Origin: a virus
Direction: 5' to 3' (one strand)
Virus record (IMG/VR): IMGVR_UViG_3300029319_000003
Span: 1-64,000 of that record
Length of the DNA: 64,000 bases
The position numbers and the translations under genes are program-made. Below are positions 54,456 through 63,479 of the stretch, piece after piece. Every line of letters begins with the position of its first letter. The first letter of the stretch is position 1. Below the pieces are notes generated by a model. That model did not search any database, had not been told where the DNA came from, and saw nothing but the letters and a program-made list of their open reading frames with translations.

Positions 54456-57151
54456 TATGGCATCTCCATGTCAGCCGGAGCAGTTGGCATGCCATCAGTA
54501 TCTCCGTCGTCACCACAGGATTCCTCTGGGGTGTTTGGATCAGGCTGACCGTCGCCAAAGGCTGTAAATATGCACTCTACATCTGTGCTAAACTTGCCAC
54601 GCTCAATTGCACCCTTAGCCTTGAGGACAGTATAATATCCTCCGAGCCCCATGCCTTTGATTGCGTCAAACGTAGCACCCGGCGCGGAAGAAACGACCAT
54701 CGCCGGATCAACATACAACATCATTCCCGGTTTAAAAATGGAATTTCCGAACATTTCAACATCAACATTATAAGGCATCGGGCGATAATTGGGTGTATCT
54801 CCACCATCGGTGGGGTTTGTCATGTGACTCTCTCTCATGCCGGGTATTTCCATTTTTTTAAATTTCACCTTTTTGGTCAAACCACGATCACAACCCATCT
54901 TAATCCAAGGAATTCCCTCTTCGGCATCGCGTGCCTCTGCCTCTGCGTGACTAGGCTCCCAAGCGTTCAATGACCGTGCGCCTTGAGAGTTTGCATAAAC
55001 AATAAAGTAATCTCCAGACATTAATCCCATCCTGTTTTCTCCAGTTGGAAAAGGCTGGATTTCAGTCACCAGAATATTACCAAACGGCTCTTCAGATGGT
55101 TGATTGGACATTCTGTCTTTCGGACCATCAGCAAACGGCGCATTGACAGTGGTCATGGAAACCCGTGTTCTGGTGCCTCGCATTTCATTGCCAAAGCATC
55201 GCGGAGATAACGCTGGACCGATAAGTGTTGTAATCGTATCTTTAATAAAATCTTTAAGAGCATACTTTTCGCGCTCTGGCTTAACCACCTTATCCAAAAA
55301 CCAGACATTGAACAACTCCAAAGAAATGGGAATGTCTGCGAGGCAGTAGTTTTTGACCTCTTGAGTAAAAGGATCCGATATGCGTATCGGTCCAACTACT
55401 GGTCGTAACTCTTTCAAACTTCTTGGAGCCTCGTCCCGACGCAGAACAGACAGCGCAACATCCAGCAAGTCACCGTAATAAAAGTAAAACATTTTTTCTT
55501 TGGTTGAGGCGGTATCATCAGGGGTCTGCCGATCTCGCAAACGATCTACGTCCTCTGTTCGATGTTCTGCTGTTCTCTCGGCACCTTGGATGCCAAGCGA
55601 GCCACGATCTGCAATATCTGTGCCGATGCCATCCAATTGGCGATTTAAATTTTGTCTACCGCCGGTGGATGCAAAATCCGATTGTGCAGCAGCAACGGCT
55701 GCTTGGTCGTTTCGATCCACAACTTGATTTGCCCATGATGGATTGGGATCACGCCCTCGCTCGGCGCGGCGTTCTGCTGCTGCCCTGTCAGTCAACTGCC
55801 CGCCTCTTATATTAAAATCCGGTCCTACAAGCATGTCTACTTCTGCAAGGACAGCGCCCATCTCTTCGATCTGCTCGTTCTCAAGAGTAATACTAAAAAT
55901 ACCATTTCGATTGTACAACTGCTCCATCATATTACCATAAATAATATTCCTGTTATACATGTTTCGAATTGCAATGTTTTCACGCTCTCTTTCTTGATCT
56001 TCTGTGACCTCTTCCTCATTGTGATTTTCGTCATTATAAGAGCCAAGCCATCCCTGTCGTTGCGTGCCACCGGTGCAGGCGTCTTGCTCTTTTGCATCAG
56101 CCAGTTCATCATCCATTTCTTCTAGTCGCGCAGCATCTGCTGCCATTTGTTCCTGAACGCTTAGATTGGGGTCATTGCCTAATTGCTCTTGTGGAGATTG
56201 ACGGTGCATGCTCAATGAGAACAAACCGGGCTCTTGAGTGAAGCCCCTGTCGGTATTTCCAGAGCCCTCCAGTCCTGCCAAAAGTGCATCTGCTTCTGGA
56301 ACGTCTAAACTCCCTTCGGCAGCGGCAATATAGTCAATCGTTACTTCGCATGAACCGTCATTTTTAAAATCAATTTCATGACCCGTGTAGTTTAAGAAGT
56401 AGGTTGAAGTGGCGTTTAAAACAGCCTCTCGGAATGTTGCAAGATCTTCTGTGGGAGTAGTTATATTTTCACCATAATTTGCCGGCAATGGCGCATAGCC
56501 AACAACAACCTTAAATCGAAAATATTCTGGATTGTAGCCGCCGGCTCTTAAAATTCTTCCTTCCGCTGATGGGTTGAACATCTCTAAAAATCGGAATTGG
56601 TGAAGCCCCCCATTTTCATCGGCTATACCAGTGTGAAGCGTAAACATGTCATCTAAAGACGAAAACCTCAATTTCATCTTTGCCTCAATTACGCGAGATG
56701 CTTCAGCGGGGTTGGATCCCGCAAGTTCCCATTCAAAAGATTTAATTCCATTGCCGGGAACGCGACCGCCATGCCGTGCCGTAATATTCTCGACGGAGGA
56801 TGGATCCATGTGATCATCAAACGGAATCTCTATGTGAGCCTGATTTGTCCCATCTTCGTTCGGATAAAAAACTTTATATACTTTTATGCGAGGCACCAGA
56901 GCAGAAACTTCTGCCGGAGTTGCATTCATTAAGTAGCCGACATTCCCCGGCGACACTAACTTTTGGACCATTGCCTGTGGGGATGACGAAGTATCGGAAC
57001 CCCCCGAATACAGTTTTGCAAAATTTGGATATGGATGACCACTGTTTTTACCACAAAAAAGATCCAAGTAAGTCGTGAAGAAACACTGCTGCTGAAACCT
57101 TACGGATTCTTCGCGCTGCTCGTCATCGCCAATAACTTCATCATCTGCCAT
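54455..57151 (-). CDS. Large tail/baseplate protein (hub candidate)
   Basis: 898 residues. Beta-rich N-terminus (PRIKVYKVFYPNEDGTNQAH, KSFEWELAGSNPAEASRVIE, KMKLRFSSLDDMFTLHTG), a helical and Gln/Arg/Asp-rich middle (about 330-560), and a beta-rich end with FRFKVVVGYAPLPANY, VVGPIRISDPFTQEVKNYCL, MSGDYFIVYANSQGA, FKPGMMLYVDPAMVV, YYTVLKAKGAIERGKFSTDV. Gene order (tape measure, tail protein, LysM protein, this gene) is that of contractile-tail baseplates, where a large hub follows the LysM protein. Function inferred from order. Confidence 0.75.
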   Translation of the reverse strand: MADDEVIGDDEQREESVRFQQQCFFTTYLDLFCGKNSGHPYPNFAKLYSGGSDTSSSPQAMVQKLVSPGNVGYLMNATPAEVSALVPRIKVYKVFYPNEDGTNQAHIEIPFDDHMDPSSVENITARHGGRVPGNGIKSFEWELAGSNPAEASRVIEAKMKLRFSSLDDMFTLHTGIADENGGLHQFRFLEMFNPSAEGRILRAGGYNPEYFRFKVVVGYAPLPANYGENITTPTEDLATFREAVLNATSTYFLNYTGHEIDFKNDGSCEVTIDYIAAAEGSLDVPEADALLAGLEGSGNTDRGFTQEPGLFSLSMHRQSPQEQLGNDPNLSVQEQMAADAARLEEMDDELADAKEQDACTGGTQRQGWLGSYNDENHNEEEVTEDQERERENIAIRNMYNRNIIYGNMMEQLYNRNGIFSITLENEQIEEMGAVLAEVDMLVGPDFNIRGGQLTDRAAAERRAERGRDPNPSWANQVVDRNDQAAVAAAQSDFASTGGRQNLNRQLDGIGTDIADRGSLGIQGAERTAEHRTEDVDRLRDRQTPDDTASTKEKMFYFYYGDLLDVALSVLRRDEAPRSLKELRPVVGPIRISDPFTQEVKNYCLADIPISLELFNVWFLDKVVKPEREKYALKDFIKDTITTLIGPALSPRCFGNEMRGTRTRVSMTTVNAPFADGPKDRMSNQPSEEPFGNILVTEIQPFPTGENRMGLMSGDYFIVYANSQGARSLNAWEPSHAEAEARDAEEGIPWIKMGCDRGLTKKVKFKKMEIPGMRESHMTNPTDGGDTPNYRPMPYNVDVEMFGNSIFKPGMMLYVDPAMVVSSAPGATFDAIKGMGLGGYYTVLKAKGAIERGKFSTDVECIFTAFGDGQPDPNTPEESCGDDGDTDGMPTAPADMEMP

Positions 57152-57166
57152 AATCTATGCTCCTAA

Positions 57167-57508
57167 TCAACCAAGTCGCAACATGTCAAACACCTTATGA
57201 AGCGGCATTGGAATTTTAATCACATCTCCAATCTTAACATGCGCCTCTGTCGGCGTTTGGTTAAACCATGCGATGACCCACCAATACTCTGGCTTGCCAT
57301 AATACTTGTGAGCCAATTTATAAAATCGATCTCCCCGAACCCAAATATGACCATGACGCTCTAATGTGCGAATCTGCTCCACGGTGGGGTGCGACATGTT
57401 CGCAGTCATGTATTGCATAATGTGTTTAACATTCCTTTCACGAAATACCTCACTATACATTCTGCTTTTATTTTTTCTGATCTCACGACCACCGTTTCTT
57501 TTAGCCAT
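57167..57508 (-). CDS. LysM-domain baseplate protein
   Basis: 113 residues. RHGHIWVRGDRFYKLAHKYY, GKPEYWWVIAWFNQTPTEAH, VKIGDVIKIPMP is the LysM-like fold of baseplate proteins such as T4 gp53 or the gpX type (W..GDRF..LA..YYG....WW.IA..N......... GD.I.IP). It connects baseplate parts. Coupled to the downstream hub candidate by a 15-base gap. Confidence 0.85.
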   Translation of the reverse strand: MAKRNGGREIRKNKSRMYSEVFRERNVKHIMQYMTANMSHPTVEQIRTLERHGHIWVRGDRFYKLAHKYYGKPEYWWVIAWFNQTPTEAHVKIGDVIKIPMPLHKVFDMLRLG

Positions 57509-58248
57509 CAGGTTCCCTCCATATCAGCGGCATCTGCTGCTTGCCACGGCATTGCTGAAGGGTCACTATTTGCGTTTCCACCTGAAGCCCAGTCCTCGGG
57601 ACCGGGGGGTGGATCGCCTTGACCTTCTCCATATGGGAAGGGGTCGAACCCTTCCCTTGCACCACCGCCGCTGGAGTATCCAAGGCGGTGAGTGTGTAAA
57701 ACATTTAGATCACACGACAGTTCCAAAATTTTGGGATACAGCAACCCATCAGAAGGAACAAACATGCCTTCATCTAAGTTGGGCGAAAACTCAAACCCTG
57801 AAACAGTACACAACAGCCCAGCAGACTCGGCAGAAGCACCATCAGCGGATGCTCCCATAGCAGCGTCTTGAATTAGGTTTGTAAACTTAACTTTAAACAG
57901 TGGCGCACCGCGCAAACCAGCGGCACCAGCGCCTCCTTCGTCATATGTTGGATACAGCATAGAAAATAATTTTTCACACTTTTGCATATTAAATCGCGCC
58001 TCGTCTGTGTGTGCCGAGACAATCGTCCATCCAATATTCAGCGAACGCTTTGTGCCAGAATAAGTTTGGATTTCATCCATTCGACCATACACCGACTCAG
58101 ACTCCCAAGCGGTTTCATAAGAGTCACTGTAATCGGTAAGCATTGCCCGAAAGGTTACACTCTCGCCCAAAAGAACACTAAAAAACTCAATCGTGAGTTT
58201 TGCGTTCTCTGCAACATTTAAACCTAAGTCTCCGTAGATCTGTGCCAT
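57508..58248 (-). CDS. Tail protein, unknown role (between LysM and tape measure)
   Basis: 246 residues: DLGLNVAENAKLTIEFFSVL, LGESVTFRAMLTDYSDSYET, RSLNIGWTIVSAHTDEARFN, LFKVKFTNLIQDAAMGASAD, then a Pro/Gly/Ser-rich tail. Strand-rich, with VTFRAMLTDYSDSY and SLNIGWTIVSAHTDEA typical of tail-tube or baseplate-tube proteins. Its place next to the tape measure supports a distal tail role. The low-complexity C-terminus is probably disordered. Confidence 0.75.
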   Translation of the reverse strand: MAQIYGDLGLNVAENAKLTIEFFSVLLGESVTFRAMLTDYSDSYETAWESESVYGRMDEIQTYSGTKRSLNIGWTIVSAHTDEARFNMQKCEKLFSMLYPTYDEGGAGAAGLRGAPLFKVKFTNLIQDAAMGASADGASAESAGLLCTVSGFEFSPNLDEGMFVPSDGLLYPKILELSCDLNVLHTHRLGYSSGGGAREGFDPFPYGEGQGDPPPGPEDWASGGNANSDPSAMPWQAADAADMEGT

Positions 58249-58274
58249 TTGCCCACTCCTTATGACCTAACTAG

Positions 58275-61200
58275 TTAACTGCCAAATATAACATTGTTCT
58301 TCTTGTTCATGGCAACCTCGACGGCGCGGGCAAACTCTCTCTCATTGAGGACCATAACAATTTCTTTGTTACTTTCGCTTGATGCCGTCATTGCTTTTGC
58401 ACTGGACTCAAGAGCACGCAAGAAGGGGTCGAACATTGGCCACCTCATGTCATCTTGAATCTCTTCATAGCGCTGTGCCTGATCAACCAATTGCATTGTA
58501 TTATCAACAACTTGTGGAGTGACCTTGACCCCGGCGTCTGCAAGTTTTTCCCAAGAATCGGCATAAACACCGAATGTAATCATCTTCTTCGTCGGCATCA
58601 TCCATAGCGCCCACGCCATCGACCAAATTGCACTCGATAGCATCCAAATTCCAGCCGCCATGCGGAACAATGGAGACTCGGCTATCGTCTGGAACAATTC
58701 CATAAGTTGCTCCATCACATCCATACTGTTTCGCAACTGCTCAAGCGCTTGATGGAAAACTAAGGTGGCTTCGCCCACTCTCTCCATAGAAAATACAAAC
58801 ATATTGAATGCCCACGAACTCTTTGCAATCATCAGCAACGCCAAGTTAAGCGGGAACATGGCATAAGCAATTTTGCGAAGACCCTTCGCAGTCTTCTTCA
58901 TGTTGGTCATGTTTGATAGCGCGGTAAAGATAACGCCTAACGCGGCACCTGTTTCGGGAGGGATTTTAGCAAATGCATCTGCAAGCATATTAATAACTCT
59001 TCCGAGAGAGCGAACACCCTTACTAAAGCCGGGAACCAGCGCTGCGAGTCCGAAAGCGATGAGCCCTGCTCCAAGAACCATCAGAGCCGGTCCTAACATT
59101 AGCAACCCAAGGGCGATTGCGGGCATTGATGACGCAATCGGTCCTAACAGCACCAGCAGGTTTACAAGTTGAGTCAGGGCACTCCCGCCGAGTGTCATGC
59201 CGAGGAAGATAAAAATCATCGCAATAAAAAACAAGACTGCTGCTGGAAGTAAGAATAGTGACCCGATAAAGAAGAAGAAAGCCCCGAACATCAACAATGG
59301 TCCCGCGAGCGCTATAGCCAGTGCAAACGGAATAAGAAGTCCGGTAACAGTTGCAAGAGAAGAACCTCCTAGCATGTTAATTGCCACAGCGAATATTAAG
59401 AATGCGACGGCAGCAATCATCATCGCAACGCCAAGGAAGATCAGCGCCTGCGCCATTATTATCATTGCTGTTGCGGCAACGGGTGCAATCGGAGCCAGAG
59501 CAGCGAAGATCATAATCAACCCTGCCACAACAAGACCCAAAAACAATAATGCCAGCGCAGCCAAGAATGCCTGACCGGGGGTTTGCATCAAAAGCCAAAT
59601 AAGGACAACAAACGACACCACAATCACGATCACGGCAAGAGCAACCATTGCAATCGCAATAGCCAGCGCGATAGCGGCTAACGCCACAAAGATAACAATC
59701 GGAAGAGCCGCATACAACACGGCAGTAAGAGCACCGAACGCAGGAGTTGCACCAGCAGAGGCTACACCTGCGGCTGTCGTTCCAGCAGCAGAGCCACCCA
59801 TCGCTACACCAAAGAAGGTCGCCACACCGGCGGCAATTCCCTTAATAGTCGTTATGACCCCCATGATCATTGCATATGCTTTTGACACCACGGTCAATGT
59901 AATAAAAATACCTACAAGAATACCGAACGCGGTAACGAGGAAATCCGCAACTGGACCCATGCTCAAAAAGCCATCCAACAGAAAGTGGATTCCCGAAACT
60001 AGCGGCTCGACTGCTACTGCCAACATTCCCATGATTGCATGCATTTTATCCATCATGGTTGCCGTTGCCGCTGTCGCTTCTGCAAGTTGTTCTTCGCTAA
60101 CTGCTGCTTCCTCCGCTGCTGCTTGTGCTTCTTGCACCCCGCTAGCACCGGTAGCAAATAATTTTTGTGCCTCTGCCATGTCGGTGATGCCAGCGGCATT
60201 AGCAAGAGCCTTTTGTTCGAACCTATCCATTGAATCCCAAGACTTGCCTGATGCAGCAACTCCGTCGAGGATCATCTGAATTCTTTCGTCTTCCGAGGCG
60301 TTCAACAGATCCATTGAGTTGAGAAGATCGCCGCCGAGGACAGCGTTCAGTTGCCCTGCGGCTTGTGCCGCACCTTCGAACGTATCCATGCCCTCGGTTA
60401 TTGCAATCAAAGACTGGACTTCCAATCCGGTAGCCTTTGCTGTTGCTGCAAGTTTCTTAAACACAGCCGGCGCATCTTTACCATATTTTGCCAAGGTCGG
60501 CATTGCCGCTTCAAAACCAGCCGCCATTTCAGCAGGGGCAATTCCTAGACCAATTGCTGTTCTAGCCAAATCGCTGTTGACAGCCATCGCTTCGTTTGCC
60601 GTCATTCCCATGCCAGTCACAAACTGGTTATTAAGATTTGCGGTTGTCTGGGTTGAAACACCAAGACGATCCAATGCCGCTGCTTGACCGGCGACCGCTG
60701 CTTGGGCTTCGGCTGGCAATCCAGAAAATGCTGCCATGCCACTTTGCAAAGATGCAACCGCTGCACCGGCTTCTGCCATGTTTACACCGAACTGTCTGGT
60801 ATCTGCCTGAACGTCCATCATGACGCCCCGCATTGAGTGACCTTGACCCGTTGCAGCAGCAAGAGAGGCACCTGCTTGATCGACCTCCAGAACCATCATC
60901 ATCGTGGACTGGACAATCTTTGTGCCGATGCTGTAAAGAATGTCGGCTGGGTTTAGCGCTTCTTTAATGCCATCTGTAACAGCACCCCAGCCACCTTCTG
61001 TGGCGAAAACCTGACCTAAATAAGAGTCCTGCCAACTTGAAAGCCCAAGAGCGCCTTGCAGCGTTTTTTTCGATGCGGCGGTGATCCGATCTTGAGCATC
61101 CATCTGCTCATTTTGCTTGTCAAGAATCTCTTCCTGCTTTTGAAGAGTCTTTTCTAATTCTGCATTATAAGTGCCTGCTGCCTGTGCAGCCGCACGAATG

Positions 61201-61442
61201 TTGGCAATCTCAGTTGCTCGCAGATCATTTTGGGCACGTTGTTTATCACGCCCGTCATCCATAAGATCAACAAGGATCTGCTCATTAGCAACGGATTCCT
61301 GTTGAGCAGAGATCGTGTCCCGAATGGCTTGGGCTTTTGCCTTTGCTTTATCAGTACCTTCCTGCTCTAATTGATTAATCCGCTCAAGAATTGCTTCATA
61401 TTCTTCTGCAAGTGCTGGATCTGGTCCATTTCCCTCTGACAT
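58275..61442 (-). CDS. Tail tape-measure protein
   Basis: 1055 residues, the longest structural gene. Residues 1-140 are coiled coil (ILERINQLEQEGTDKAKAKA, YNAELEKTLQKQEEILDKQN), then Ala/Gly-rich helices (about 180-450), then about 400 residues with repeated hydrophobic helices (IIVFVALAAIALAIAIAMVA, IPFALAIALAGPLLMFGAFF), then amphipathic helices. This is the classic tape-measure layout, in which length sets tail length. At about 0.15 nm per residue it would mean a tail of roughly 160 nm. Ends with MNKKNNVIFGS. Confidence 0.92.
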   Translation of the reverse strand: MSEGNGPDPALAEEYEAILERINQLEQEGTDKAKAKAQAIRDTISAQQESVANEQILVDLMDDGRDKQRAQNDLRATEIANIRAAAQAAGTYNAELEKTLQKQEEILDKQNEQMDAQDRITAASKKTLQGALGLSSWQDSYLGQVFATEGGWGAVTDGIKEALNPADILYSIGTKIVQSTMMMVLEVDQAGASLAAATGQGHSMRGVMMDVQADTRQFGVNMAEAGAAVASLQSGMAAFSGLPAEAQAAVAGQAAALDRLGVSTQTTANLNNQFVTGMGMTANEAMAVNSDLARTAIGLGIAPAEMAAGFEAAMPTLAKYGKDAPAVFKKLAATAKATGLEVQSLIAITEGMDTFEGAAQAAGQLNAVLGGDLLNSMDLLNASEDERIQMILDGVAASGKSWDSMDRFEQKALANAAGITDMAEAQKLFATGASGVQEAQAAAEEAAVSEEQLAEATAATATMMDKMHAIMGMLAVAVEPLVSGIHFLLDGFLSMGPVADFLVTAFGILVGIFITLTVVSKAYAMIMGVITTIKGIAAGVATFFGVAMGGSAAGTTAAGVASAGATPAFGALTAVLYAALPIVIFVALAAIALAIAIAMVALAVIVIVVSFVVLIWLLMQTPGQAFLAALALLFLGLVVAGLIMIFAALAPIAPVAATAMIIMAQALIFLGVAMMIAAVAFLIFAVAINMLGGSSLATVTGLLIPFALAIALAGPLLMFGAFFFFIGSLFLLPAAVLFFIAMIFIFLGMTLGGSALTQLVNLLVLLGPIASSMPAIALGLLMLGPALMVLGAGLIAFGLAALVPGFSKGVRSLGRVINMLADAFAKIPPETGAALGVIFTALSNMTNMKKTAKGLRKIAYAMFPLNLALLMIAKSSWAFNMFVFSMERVGEATLVFHQALEQLRNSMDVMEQLMELFQTIAESPLFRMAAGIWMLSSAIWSMAWALWMMPTKKMITFGVYADSWEKLADAGVKVTPQVVDNTMQLVDQAQRYEEIQDDMRWPMFDPFLRALESSAKAMTASSESNKEIVMVLNEREFARAVEVAMNKKNNVIFGS

Positions 61443-61463
61443 GGATGGCGGGCTCCCTTAAAA

Positions 61464-61799
61464 CTAATCTTTAAATGGCCACTTCAGACCCGTAGTCCTT
61501 TCGAACTTACTAATTGACTTATTTAATTTAAACTTGTTCTTGTATGTCCTTGGATCGTTAAGACCATATTTTGCGGCTGACTTCATGTACTTCTTCTCGC
61601 CGCTGAGTGCTCTAGCGAAAGACGAAACTTCACGCTTACTACCCTTTACACGAACAGGAATTGCCGAACCGCCGAACATCGCTTTCATAATAGATTCGAT
61701 GCCAAAGCCAAGCATGCGTAGCCAACTTTCGCTGACCTCGCCTCTTCGGGCAACGCCCAAATCAATCTCAATTGGTGCAATATCATTAGTGTCCTGCAT
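61464..61799 (-). CDS. Conserved small tail-region protein
   Basis: 111 residues: WLRMLGFGIESIMKAMFGGS, AIPVRVKGSKREVSSFARAL, SGEKKYMKSAAKYGLNDPRT, ISKFERTTGLKWPF. I recognise the type from large marine phages, always small and next to tail genes. Possible tape-measure chaperone or tail component. Immediately upstream of the tape measure. Confidence 0.75.
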   Translation of the reverse strand: MQDTNDIAPIEIDLGVARRGEVSESWLRMLGFGIESIMKAMFGGSAIPVRVKGSKREVSSFARALSGEKKYMKSAAKYGLNDPRTYKNKFKLNKSISKFERTTGLKWPFKD

Positions 61800-61899
61800 G
61801 TGGTCTTCTCCTTGAAATATAAAAACGCTTACTCATAAGTAGTGCCGAAATCCAAAAGCCGTCACTCGCATTTCACCATCAGAGGCTCAATCGGGCGAT

Positions 61900-62088
61900 T
61901 TATTCGTCTTCGTTTTTCTTGATAATTTCTTTGCAGACCAGTTCAGAGCGCTTGATACTTCTCATTTTTAAAACTTCTTCAATCAGCGTTTCTCGATCTG
62001 TCTCTTCTTTAATTTTTTTAACGGATTCATCCGTGGCATTCCGCAGATATGCCAATATCTTCCAGTTGAGTTTATCCTCATTATTCAT
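61900..62088 (-). CDS. Small helical protein, unknown function
   Basis: 62 residues: MNNEDKLNWKILAYLRNATD, ESVKKIKEETDRETLIEEVL, IKRSELVCKEIIKKNEDE. Charged helices only. About 100 bases to the next gene downstream contain no clear signal. Confidence 0.65.
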   Translation of the reverse strand: MNNEDKLNWKILAYLRNATDESVKKIKEETDRETLIEEVLKMRSIKRSELVCKEIIKKNEDE

Positions 62089-62123
62089 TGTAGTTTCCCT
62101 CCTACAAAACCTATTCTACAATT

Positions 62124-62354
62124 TTACAGCGCCAGCCATCCTGCGATCCCGAGTATGGATATACCCCCTAATAATGCGGTAATCGCAGTGAACATAAATA
62201 GTTTTTCTGACAGTGAAAGCCTCGGTTTAAAATCTTTTTTCAACATTTCGCGAACTAAAGCATCAAACTCTTCATCAGTACCTTCATGAATTGCACTGGC
62301 AACTCTTTTCTCATCCATAATCTTTTGAAGTTCAATGATGTTGTTCTCTTCCAT
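62124..62354 (-). CDS. Small membrane-anchored protein
   Basis: 76 residues: a charged helical N-terminus (MEENNIIELQKIMDEKRVAS), then KPRLSLSEKLFMFTAITALL, GGISILGIAGWLAL as a C-terminal membrane helix. It starts four bases after the stop of the VWA lipoprotein. Tail-anchored; function unknown. Confidence 0.68.
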   Translation of the reverse strand: MEENNIIELQKIMDEKRVASAIHEGTDEEFDALVREMLKKDFKPRLSLSEKLFMFTAITALLGGISILGIAGWLAL

Positions 62355-62357
62355 GTT

Positions 62358-63389
62358 TTAGGCTCCCGTATCCCCTGTGTCTGCGGAGTCGTCGTCATCT
62401 CCATCTTCGACGGGCTCATAATGATATGCAATCTCCACCAAGACATTGGCACCGGGAATTACCGTAAACTCCACGGAGTTGGTGGCTGGATCGAATACCC
62501 AATCCCAGTTCAGCACGCCGTTGTGAAATACCCGAATTGTGTCTTCATGAGAGGGGATGTGTGTAAGATCCCAGTACTCATGAGGCTCAACGGAGTTTGA
62601 CGCATCGGTTACACCGGGTGCCCAATCTTCGTCGCAAATGTCAACAATGACACCTCCAAAGTAATTTGTAGCCTCGATGTATCGGTCACCAATATTAATT
62701 ATGCTTGGCGGGGAGGCACACACGGAGTCTGCCTGCTCTACGTTCACCACGCTGGCAACAAACGCAGACCCACCACGAAGAGCGCCAAACCAGTTGGTGA
62801 AGTCTACCACATCGATCATGTAGTCATCGCTTTGCTCCTCTTCATCAGAAACAAAGACAACCAACAGCGCAGCGTCGGGACGCAACCAAGTGCTAGCATA
62901 AGAGTTGTTTTGAATATACTCATATACTGCATCGAACCCTTCTTCACGATGACCAGTGCCCATTGCATTGTACATATCAATGGCGTCAGCAATATCATCG
63001 CCGGGTACCAGCGGGAACTGTGATTCGCCAAGAGCCGCAACGGGGTCGTTGCTCATCATGGCGAGCCGCCAGCCTGATTCTGGCAAGGCATTCATCATCG
63101 CCTCGATGCCCAACAACAAATCAGGCTCGTATTGATACATTGATCCAGATGTGTCGATTACCCATAAAATATCGACGCCATCTACACTTGCTGGCTGGAC
63201 AAAGTGATCCACCCAAATTTCACCATAATCAGTCTCGCCGGGGATCTCGACATATTCAGTCTCACCCGGTACTTCTACATAAACTGTTTCGGTTTCAGCA
63301 TACCTTGCTGTAATTGCATAATCAGAACAGCCTACGACACTCCCTGCAAGCAGGAGCATCGCGACTGCAAGCCTCGCGAATTTGCCCAT
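62358..63389 (-). CDS. Lipoprotein with von Willebrand factor A domain
   Basis: 343 residues. MGKFARLAVAMLLLAGSVVG plus C is a lipoprotein signal (lipobox VVGC). VDGVDILWVIDTSGSMYQYE is the first VWA strand with the MIDAS motif DxSGS; MGTGHREEGFDAVYEYIQNN and LLVVFVSDEEEQSDDYMIDV are the later metal-site and strand regions. The C-terminus is beta-rich and ends DDDDSADTGDTG. A surface-bound Ca/Mg-dependent adhesin-like protein. The Asp-rich DDDDSA tail is a feature I associate with deltaproteobacterial/myxobacterial lipoproteins, so it may be a host-derived accessory gene. Confidence 0.85.
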   Translation of the reverse strand: MGKFARLAVAMLLLAGSVVGCSDYAITARYAETETVYVEVPGETEYVEIPGETDYGEIWVDHFVQPASVDGVDILWVIDTSGSMYQYEPDLLLGIEAMMNALPESGWRLAMMSNDPVAALGESQFPLVPGDDIADAIDMYNAMGTGHREEGFDAVYEYIQNNSYASTWLRPDAALLVVFVSDEEEQSDDYMIDVVDFTNWFGALRGGSAFVASVVNVEQADSVCASPPSIINIGDRYIEATNYFGGVIVDICDEDWAPGVTDASNSVEPHEYWDLTHIPSHEDTIRVFHNGVLNWDWVFDPATNSVEFTVIPGANVLVEIAYHYEPVEDGDDDDSADTGDTGA

Positions 63390-63479
63390 TCCATAACTTC
63401 CTCCAGAGACATTGCCCTTGCCTCATTTGTAACTATGAGGAAAAAACACAAATCTCTTAGGAAGTATGAAATAAATATT